A DNA stretch of 64,000 nt from positions 248,001 to 312,000 of the forward strand of contig NZ_QLIX01000001.1 of NCBI RefSeq assembly GCF_003258945.1, given 5' to 3'. This DNA is from Roseicella frigidaeris (lineage in GTDB: Bacteria > Pseudomonadota > Alphaproteobacteria > Acetobacterales > Acetobacteraceae). The notes under the pieces were generated by a model. It searched no databases. It was not told the DNA's origin and saw only the letters and a program-made list of their open reading frames with translations. Each line of letters starts with the position of its first letter. Position 1 is the stretch's first letter. A program made the translations under genes and the position numbers. Of the stretch, positions 58,456 through 64,000 are shown one piece after another.

Positions 58456-59397
58456 ATGGATGCCGTGGCCCGCGCCTCCGCCCCGATCGACGCCCTGCGC
58501 CCCCGCCGCCTGCGGCGGCGCAAGCCGCTGCGCTTCCGCAACGGGCTGCCGGGCGGGCGGCTCTTCGACGTCTTCGCCGACCGGCCGCTCGGCGGCCGCC
58601 TCCGGGCGGCGCGGCGGCTCACGCTGCTGGCGCTCTGGACGCTGCTCTGCCTGCCGATCCAGGCGGTGCTGATCCTGTTGCCCGGATCGGCCAAGATCGG
58701 CTTCGCCCGGCTCTACCACGCGGTGCTGTCGCGGCTGATCGGGCTGCGGGTGCAGGTGATCGGCGCGCCCTGCCGGGACGGGCCGGTGCTCTTCGTCTCC
58801 AACCACTCCTCCTGGCTCGACATCCCGGTGCTCGGCGGCGTGCTGCCGGCGGCCTTCGTGGCGAAGTCGGAGGTCGGCACCTGGCCGGTGATCCGCACCA
58901 TCGCGCATCTCGGCCGCACCGTCTTCGTCAGCCGCAGCCGCGGCACCACCGCGCGCGAGGCGCAGGCGATGCGCGACCGCATGGCGGCGGGCGGCAGCCT
59001 GATCCTCTTCCCCGAGGGCACCAGCAACGACGGCACGCGGGAGCTGCCCTTCCGCACCTCCTTCTTCGCCATCGCCGAGGGGGCGCGGCGCATCCAGCCG
59101 GTCTCGGTGGTCTATGACCGGCTCGGCGGCTTGCCCGCCTGCCGGCGCGACCGCCCGCATTTCGCCTGGTACGGCGACATGGACATCGCCAGCCATTTCT
59201 GGCGGCTCGCCCGGCGCAGCGGCGCCCGGGTGACGGTGGTGCTGCACGAGCCCTTCCCGCCGGGCCGCCTGCCCAACCGCAAGGCGCTGGCCTCGGAGAC
59301 GCAACGGATCGTGCGCGAGGGCGCCGAGCGGCTGCGGCAGAACCGGCCGGTGGTGCCGATCGCGCCGCCCGCGGCGCCGGGCGCCGCCGGCCCATGA
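58456..59397 (+). CDS. 1-acyl-sn-glycerol-3-phosphate acyltransferase (PlsC-like)
   Basis: 313 residues with GGGGGG close before the ATG. An Arg-rich start is followed by a membrane helix (LTLLALWTLLCLPIQAVLIL), then the HX4D acyltransferase motif VSNHSSWLDIPVLGG, the substrate-contact FVAKSEVGTWPVIR, ARRIQPVSVVYDRLGG and FPEGTSNDGT (motif III). It transfers an acyl chain to lysophosphatidic acid in membrane lipid synthesis. It lies 72 bases after the DsbD/ScsB gene, and 209 bases before miaB. Confidence 0.9.
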   Translation: MDAVARASAPIDALRPRRLRRRKPLRFRNGLPGGRLFDVFADRPLGGRLRAARRLTLLALWTLLCLPIQAVLILLPGSAKIGFARLYHAVLSRLIGLRVQVIGAPCRDGPVLFVSNHSSWLDIPVLGGVLPAAFVAKSEVGTWPVIRTIAHLGRTVFVSRSRGTTAREAQAMRDRMAAGGSLILFPEGTSNDGTRELPFRTSFFAIAEGARRIQPVSVVYDRLGGLPACRRDRPHFAWYGDMDIASHFWRLARRSGARVTVVLHEPFPPGRLPNRKALASETQRIVREGAERLRQNRPVVPIAPPAAPGAAGP

Positions 59398-59523
59398 GCG
59401 AAACCATCGCTTGACCCGGGAGGCCCGACTGGCGGAGGCTCGGCGCGTGAGACGATTCGCGCCGCCGCATCGATCGCCCCATCGGTCCCCCCTCTCCCGG
59501 CCCGTGCCGGGGCGCATGGGCGC

Positions 59524-59552
59524 TTGACCCGGCCTCGCGCCTTGCGCATCTG
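59524..59552 (+). promoter_or_regulatory. Possible promoter of the miaB-phoH-ybeY-corC operon
   Basis: TTGACC (59524-59529) and CATCTG (59547-59552) are separated by 17 bases; the -35 is good and the -10 weak. It is 55 bases before the miaB ATG. A second TTGACC at 59411-59416 lacks a plausible -10. Confidence 0.3.
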
Positions 59553-59606
59553 CCCCGCGGATCCCGGCACCCCCCTTGCGCCGGGACGGCGGAGTTTGTT
59601 CCCGGC

Positions 59607-61004
59607 ATGAGCACGACCACCCCCCGGAAGCGTCTCTTCATCCGGACCTGGGGCTGCCAGATGAATGTCTATGACAGCGCCCGGATGGCCGATGTCCTGG
59701 CGCCGCTCGGCTATGCCCCGGCCGAGGCGCCGGAGGGGGCCGACATGGTCATCCTCAACACCTGCCACATCCGCGAGAAGGCGACGGAGAAGCTGTTCTC
59801 CGAGCTCGGCCGGCTGCGCGAGGCGAAGCAGGCCCGCCGCGCCGGCGGCGCCGACATGGTGCTGGCCGTCGCCGGCTGCGTCGCCCAGGCCGAGGGCGCC
59901 GAGATCACCGCCCGCGCCCCCTGGGTCGACATCGTGCTCGGGCCGCAGACCTATCACCGCCTGCCGGAGATGGTGGCCCGCGCCAGCCGCGCCGCCGGGG
60001 CGGTGATCGAGACCGACTTCCCGGCCGAGGACAAGTTCGACCACCTGCCGGAGACCGTGGCGCCGCAGGCGGTGACGGCCTTCCTCACGGTGCAGGAGGG
60101 CTGCGACAAATTCTGCGCCTTCTGCGTCGTCCCCTATACCCGCGGCGCCGAGTTCTCCCGCCCCGTGGCGCAGGTGCTGGCCGAGGCGCGGCGGCTGGTC
60201 GCGGCCGGGGCGCGCGAGGTCACGCTGCTCGGGCAGAACGTCAACTCCTATCACGGCGAGGGGCCGGACGGCCGGGACTGGGGCCTCGGCCGGCTGCTGC
60301 GGGCGCTGTCGGAGATCCCCGGCCTGCTGCGGCTGCGCTACACCACCAGCCACCCGCGCGACATGGATGACGACCTGGTCGCGGCGCATCGCGACCTGCC
60401 GCAGCTCATGCCCTTCCTGCACCTGCCGGTGCAGAGCGGCAGCGACCGGGTGCTGGCGGCGATGAACCGCGGCCACAGCGCGGCGGAGTTCCTGCGCATC
60501 GTCGACCGGCTGCGGGCGGCGCGGCCGGACCTCGCCCTCTCCTCCGACTTCATCGCCGGCCATCCCGGCGAGACGCCGGCGGATTTCGAGCGGACGCTCG
60601 ACCTCGTCCGCCGCGTCGGCTTCGCCCAGGCCTTCAGCTTCAAATATTCGCCGCGGCCTGGAACGCCGGCCGCCGGCGCGCCACATCAGGTTGCGGAGCC
60701 AGAAAAGGACGCGCGGTTGCAGGCCTTGCAGGCGCTGCTCAGGGATCAGCAGGACGCGTTCAACCGCTCGCGCGTCGGCATGACCTTTCCCGTGCTCTTC
60801 ACCGGCCCCGGCCGCCATCCCGGCCAGGTCGCCGGGCGCACCCCCTGGCTGCAACCCCTGCACCTGACCGGACCGCTCGCGCTCATCGGGCGCGAGGCGC
60901 CCGTGACGGTGCTGGCCGCGCATCCGAACTCGCTCTCCGGCCTGCTGGCGGCCGGGGCGGCGTCGAGCCCTGTCCAGCCCGAAGAGGAGCCTGCGCCCGC
61001 TTGA
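59607..61004 (+). CDS. miaB: tRNA-2-methylthio-N6-dimethylallyladenosine synthase MiaB
   Basis: 465 residues. UPF0004 domain with [40 protein letters not shown] and [15 protein letters not shown], the three cysteines of the auxiliary cluster; the radical-SAM CxxxCxxC motif is [25 protein letters not shown] domain follows at the end ([20 protein letters not shown]). It methylthiolates A37 of UNN-reading tRNAs. The stop overlaps the TTG start of phoH. The miaB-phoH-ybeY-corC order is conserved in Alphaproteobacteria. Confidence 0.97.
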   Translation: MSTTTPRKRLFIRTWGCQMNVYDSARMADVLAPLGYAPAEAPEGADMVILNTCHIREKATEKLFSELGRLREAKQARRAGGADMVLAVAGCVAQAEGAEITARAPWVDIVLGPQTYHRLPEMVARASRAAGAVIETDFPAEDKFDHLPETVAPQAVTAFLTVQEGCDKFCAFCVVPYTRGAEFSRPVAQVLAEARRLVAAGAREVTLLGQNVNSYHGEGPDGRDWGLGRLLRALSEIPGLLRLRYTTSHPRDMDDDLVAAHRDLPQLMPFLHLPVQSGSDRVLAAMNRGHSAAEFLRIVDRLRAARPDLALSSDFIAGHPGETPADFERTLDLVRRVGFAQAFSFKYSPRPGTPAAGAPHQVAEPEKDARLQALQALLRDQQDAFNRSRVGMTFPVLFTGPGRHPGQVAGRTPWLQPLHLTGPLALIGREAPVTVLAAHPNSLSGLLAAGAASSPVQPEEEPAPA

Positions 61005-62137
61005 ACACCGCCGCCATCGCCCTCCGGCCCGGGGAACGGGGCGCGCCGCCGCGCCCGCTTCCCTCCACCCCCGAACAGCGCAGCGTCCTGCTGCAGTTCG
61101 ACGACAACGCCCTGCTCCCCCTGCTGTACGGGGAACACGACCGCCACCTGGCGCGGATCGAGCAGCGGCTCGGGGTACGGCTCGGCTCCCGTGGCAACCG
61201 GCTGACCATCGCCGGGCCGCCGGAGCGGACGGAGGTGGCCGAAGCGGCGCTGCGGGCGCTCTGGCGGCGGCTGGAGCAGGGGCAGGGGGTGTCGGTGGCG
61301 GATGTCGAGGCGGCGCTGCGCATGGCCGAGGGCGAGGCGGAGAACGATCCGCGCCTGCCGCTGCAGGACATCCCGCAGATCCGCACCCGCAAGGCCGCCA
61401 TCGCGCCGCGCAGCCCGGCCCAGGCGGCCTATATCGACATGCTGGCGCGGCACGAGATGGTCTTCGGCGTCGGCCCGGCCGGCACCGGCAAGACCTATCT
61501 CGCCGTGGCGCAGGGCGTGGCGCTGCTGCAGGCGGGGCGGGTGGACCGCATCGTCCTCTCCCGCCCGGCGGTGGAGGCGGGCGAGCGGCTCGGCTTCCTC
61601 CCCGGCGACATGAAGGAAAAGGTGGACCCCTATCTCCGTCCCCTCTATGACGCGCTGCACGACATGCTGCCGGCGGAACAGGTGGTCCGCCGCATCGCGT
61701 CCGGGGAGATCGAGATCGCGCCGCTCGCCTTCATGCGCGGGCGCACGCTGGCGCATTGCTTCGCCATCCTCGACGAGGCGCAGAACACCACGCCGGCGCA
61801 GATGAAGATGTTCCTCACCCGCATGGGCGAGGGGACGCGGATGGTGATCACCGGCGATCCGACCCAGGTCGATCTGCCGGCGGGTCAGAAGAGCGGGCTG
61901 GCCGAGGCGCTGCGCATCCTGGATGGGGTGCCGGGCATCGGCACCGCCCGCTTCGATGAGCGGGACGTCGTGCGCCACCCGCTGGTGGCGCGCATCGTCG
62001 CGGCCTATGGCCGCGCGGACGCCGTATCGGCCTATGGCCGCGCCGATGCAGCCTCCGCTCAGGGGCGGACCGAGGGCCAGGCGGGGGAGCCGCCGGGCCG
62101 TCGGGGGAAGAAGGATCAGGATGGAACCGGGAAGTAG
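61001..62137 (+). CDS. phoH: PhoH family protein
   Basis: 378 residues from a TTG at 61001 (TTGA overlap with the miaB stop). The P-loop ATPase core shows Walker [41 protein letters not shown], Walker [21 protein letters not shown] and [19 protein letters not shown]. The N-terminal 100 residues are KH-like. Members of this cluster act with YbeY in RNA processing. The end carries a 9-residue in-frame duplication ([18 protein letters not shown]) and a basic tail [12 protein letters not shown]. It overlaps ybeY by 17 bases. Confidence 0.95.
   Translation: MNTAAIALRPGERGAPPRPLPSTPEQRSVLLQFDDNALLPLLYGEHDRHLARIEQRLGVRLGSRGNRLTIAGPPERTEVAEAALRALWRRLEQGQGVSVADVEAALRMAEGEAENDPRLPLQDIPQIRTRKAAIAPRSPAQAAYIDMLARHEMVFGVGPAGTGKTYLAVAQGVALLQAGRVDRIVLSRPAVEAGERLGFLPGDMKEKVDPYLRPLYDALHDMLPAEQVVRRIASGEIEIAPLAFMRGRTLAHCFAILDEAQNTTPAQMKMFLTRMGEGTRMVITGDPTQVDLPAGQKSGLAEALRILDGVPGIGTARFDERDVVRHPLVARIVAAYGRADAVSAYGRADAASAQGRTEGQAGEPPGRRGKKDQDGTGK
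62001..62054 (+). repeat. 27-bp tandem duplication near the end of phoH
   Basis: CGGCCTATGGCCGCGCGGAC and the next seven bases are repeated with a few changes in the following 27 bases, giving an in-frame 9-residue duplication in the variable C-terminal tail. Confidence 0.75.
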
Positions 62138-62705
62138 ACCTCCTGGCCCGGCGGGGGAGCCCTCCCTCGCCGATGCCGGGATCATGCAGGACGACGAAGA
62201 CCCCCACCCGCCGCTGGCGGTGGAGGTCGTGCTGGCCGAGCCGGCCTGGCGGCGCCTGGTGCCGCGGGCCGAGATCCTCGCCCGCCGGGCCGTGGCCGCG
62301 GCGCTGCGCGAGAGCGGGGCCTCGGGCAGCGTCAGCGTCCTGCTCGCTGATGACCGCGCGCTGAAGCGCCTGAATGGCGAGCATCGCGGCAAGGACAAGC
62401 CGACCAACGTGCTGAGCTTCCCCGGCTTCGGCGAGCATCTCGGCGACATCGCCCTGGCGCTCGGCGTGGTGCGGCGGGAGGCGCGGGCGGCCGGCCGCCG
62501 GCCGGCGGCGCATCTCGCGCATCTGGTGGCGCATGGTGCCCTGCACCTCATCGGCCACGACCACCTGGTCGCCGGCGAGGCCCGGCGGATGGAGCGGGCC
62601 GAGGCGCGCGCCATGCATCGGCTGCGGCTGCCCAATCCCTGGCGTCCCGATGGCGGGCGCTCCGAGCCCCGGCGCCCGGATCTGCGGCACGAGGTGCCGG
62701 CATGA
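62121..62705 (+). CDS. ybeY: Endoribonuclease YbeY
   Basis: 194 residues from the ATG at 62121 (AAGGA just upstream); an ATG at 62184 would give the shorter, more usual length. The zinc site HLVAHGALHLIGHDHLVAGE carries the three His of the HGxLHLxGxDH motif; RLNGEHRGKDKPTNVLSFPG is the other family signature. YbeY matures 16S rRNA 3' ends and serves ribosome quality control. Its stop overlaps the start of corC (ATGA). Confidence 0.95.
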   Translation: MEPGSRPPGPAGEPSLADAGIMQDDEDPHPPLAVEVVLAEPAWRRLVPRAEILARRAVAAALRESGASGSVSVLLADDRALKRLNGEHRGKDKPTNVLSFPGFGEHLGDIALALGVVRREARAAGRRPAAHLAHLVAHGALHLIGHDHLVAGEARRMERAEARAMHRLRLPNPWRPDGGRSEPRRPDLRHEVPA

Positions 62706-63619
62706 GCCTGAGCAACGGCGAGATGCGCGAGCACCACCGGCAGGGCCTGCTCTGGCGGCTGCAAGGGCTGCTGCGCAAGCGCGAGGCCGAGAGCGTGCGC
62801 GACCGCATGGAGGAGCTCATCGAGGAGCGCGAGGAATCGCGCCGCGAGGGCGACGGCCGTGCCGAGCGCGACGAGTTCAGCGCCCAGGAGCGGGCGGTGC
62901 TCGGCAACGTCCTCAGGCTGCGCGACAAGACCGCCGACGACGTCATGGTGCCCCGCGCCGACATCATGGCCATGCCGGAGGATTCCACGCTGGAGCAGGC
63001 GGTCCGCCTGATCCAGCGCGACGGCCACAGCCGCTACCCGGTCTATCGCGGCCAGCTCGACGAGATCGTCGGCATGGTCCACATCAAGGACGTCTTCGCC
63101 GCGGTGGGACGGGAGGACTCCTTCGACCTCAAGGCCATCCTCCGCAAGCCGCTCTTCACCGTCCCCTCGGTGCCGGTGCTCGACCTGCTGCTGCAGATGC
63201 GCACGGCGCGCATCCACATGGCGCTGGTGGTGGACGAGTATGGCGGCATCGACGGGCTGGTGACGATCGAGGATCTGGTCGAGACCATCACCGGCGACAT
63301 CTCCGACGAGCATGACGAGGACGTGTCGCCGCAGATGGTCGAGAAGCCGGACGGCACCATCGAGGTCGATGCCCGGATGCCGATCGCCGGCTTCGAGCAG
63401 ACGCTCGGCTCGGTGCTGACCGAGGAGGAGCGGGCGGCCGACATCGACACGGTGGGCGGCCTGGTCTTCACCCTCGCCGGGCGGGTGCCGGCGAAGGGCG
63501 AGCTGGTCTCGCATTCCTCGGGGCTCGAATTCCGGGTGCTCGAGGCCGATCCCCGGCGCATCCGCCGCGTCCGCGTGCGGCGGCCGGGGGCACAGCCGGC
63601 GCGGCAGGCGGCGGAATAG
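62702..63619 (+). CDS. corC: CorC/HlyC family protein with CBS pair
   Basis: 305 residues, without membrane helices. The N-terminal helical part (RMEELIEEREESRREG) leads to two CBS domains (TADDVMVPRADIMAMPEDST; KAILRKPLFTVPSVPVLDLL) with LVVDEYGGIDGLVTIEDLVE, and a C-terminal CorC_HlyC domain (DTVGGLVFTLAGRVPAKGEL). It is linked to cobalt/magnesium homeostasis and, in this cluster, to membrane or rRNA functions. Usually lnt follows; here a different gene does. Confidence 0.93.
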   Translation: MSLSNGEMREHHRQGLLWRLQGLLRKREAESVRDRMEELIEEREESRREGDGRAERDEFSAQERAVLGNVLRLRDKTADDVMVPRADIMAMPEDSTLEQAVRLIQRDGHSRYPVYRGQLDEIVGMVHIKDVFAAVGREDSFDLKAILRKPLFTVPSVPVLDLLLQMRTARIHMALVVDEYGGIDGLVTIEDLVETITGDISDEHDEDVSPQMVEKPDGTIEVDARMPIAGFEQTLGSVLTEEERAADIDTVGGLVFTLAGRVPAKGELVSHSSGLEFRVLEADPRRIRRVRVRRPGAQPARQAAE

Positions 63620-63679
63620 CGCGGGGAACGTTTCCGCACCTGCGCGCTTCACCGATCAGGCGAAGGGCGAGGGCAAGCC

Positions 63680-64000
63680 ATGGCGTTCAAGGGCAAGCCG
63701 CCGGGCAGCGGGTCCGGCGAGATGTCGCGGCGGACCCAGGCGCTGCGGCCGGACATCGCCCTCGAGCCACGCGAGGCGGCCAAGGCGCGGGCGCTCCGCC
63801 GCCAGGGCGAGGCGCCGGCGGCCATCGCCGCGCGCTTCGGCGTTCCGGTCGAGGAGGTGGAGAAGGCGCTCGTGCAGATGCGCAGCCGCCGGCCGGAGAG
63901 CACGCGCGGCACGCTGAACGTCACCCTCGCCGCGCATCGCTTCGTCCTGGCCGAGCGGCAGGGCGAGGAGCCGCTCTGGCAGACGATGGACCGGCTGGTG
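63680..64000 (+). CDS. Hypothetical protein with HTH-like segment (3' part outside window)
   Basis: 107 codons are present before the window ends. It starts MAFKGKPPGSGSGEMSRRTQ, then EPREAAKARALRRQGEAPAA and IAARFGVPVEEVEKALVQMR, which looks like a short resolvase-type or sigma-like helix-turn-helix, then STRGTLNVTLAAHRFVLAER. GAGGG and AAGGGCGAGGG precede the ATG. Function is not recognised; a small DNA-binding or adaptor protein is possible. Confidence 0.6.
   Translation, partial: MAFKGKPPGSGSGEMSRRTQALRPDIALEPREAAKARALRRQGEAPAAIAARFGVPVEEVEKALVQMRSRRPESTRGTLNVTLAAHRFVLAERQGEEPLWQTMDRLV

Noticed and set aside
1-64000. tRNA, rRNA, CRISPR, prophage, integrase or insertion sequence
   Set aside because: No cloverleaf, array with regular spacers, transposase or integrase motif was seen; repeats found are short and hairpin-like.

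Overview
The window is chromosomal DNA of a very GC-rich alphaproteobacterium. It looks like Acetobacteraceae of the Roseomonas type (Rhodospirillales): codons end almost always in G or C, there are two Bug/TctC tricarboxylate-type binding proteins, and the housekeeping neighbourhoods (dnaB-alr-mlaEF, miaB-phoH-ybeY-corC, fdxA-hslR-Suv3-like helicase) are alphaproteobacterial. The family-level assignment is inference. I found no tRNA, rRNA, CRISPR array, insertion sequence, integrase or phage gene. High GC produces very long open frames opposite and out of phase with the real genes; these were discarded.

Layout. 1-4.5 kb: the 5' part of mutS diverges from a malic enzyme (maeB), a DUF488 protein and a small hypothetical. 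4.5-10.2 kb (minus strand): a methyltransferase, a Bug binding protein, an AEC permease, a small envelope protein, a bactofilin and an EI24/CysZ-like membrane protein. 10.4-17.4 kb (plus): adenosine-kinase-like sugar kinase, typA/bipA, HPP-CBS membrane protein, and an overlapping nitronate-monooxygenase-like/amidase pair. 17.4-22.2 kb (minus): a second Bug protein and a translationally coupled phnCDEE phosphonate-type ABC transporter. 22.4-26.5 kb (plus): an HtrA protease, an OmpR-type regulator, a sensor kinase and a small exported protein, which together look like an envelope-stress module. 26.65-30.2 kb: a tight four-gene catabolic operon (enoyl-CoA hydratase, PDC-lactonase-like amidohydrolase, class II aldolase, 2-hydroxyacid dehydrogenase) with no recognisable pathway. 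30.3-35.4 kb (minus): an animal-type haem peroxidase, a DUF4139 protein and an MFS permease. 35.5-37.3 kb: a GAF-HisKA_2 kinase followed by a receiver protein whose phosphoacceptor Asp is Asn. 37.5-41.5 kb (minus): fdxA, hslR and a Suv3-like RNA helicase with a long disordered tail. 41.7-47.3 kb (plus): MFS permease, cyclopropane fatty acid synthase, an AT-rich regulatory block, and a large RTX/cadherin/FG-GAP protein. 47.5-53.1 kb: dnaB with DnaA boxes in front, a convergent phasin-like gene, alr-mlaE-mlaF and a lipoprotein. 53.1-56.0 kb (minus): hrpB and a small acidic protein. 56.3-64 kb (plus): dsbD/scsB, plsC, then miaB-phoH-ybeY-corC and a partial gene.

The least ordinary non-coding signal is two dispersed intergenic repeat families. 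Family A has four copies, in both orientations. Family B has three copies whose hairpin arms co-vary. Just after the HtrA gene one family A copy is split by a block that contains a family B copy and a perfect 18-bp inverted repeat, so the elements appear to be nested. Other points for a second look are the Asn receiver, the RTX/FG-GAP protein with its AT-rich upstream region, the DnaA boxes before dnaB, and 15-bp minisatellites inside two signal-peptide coding regions.
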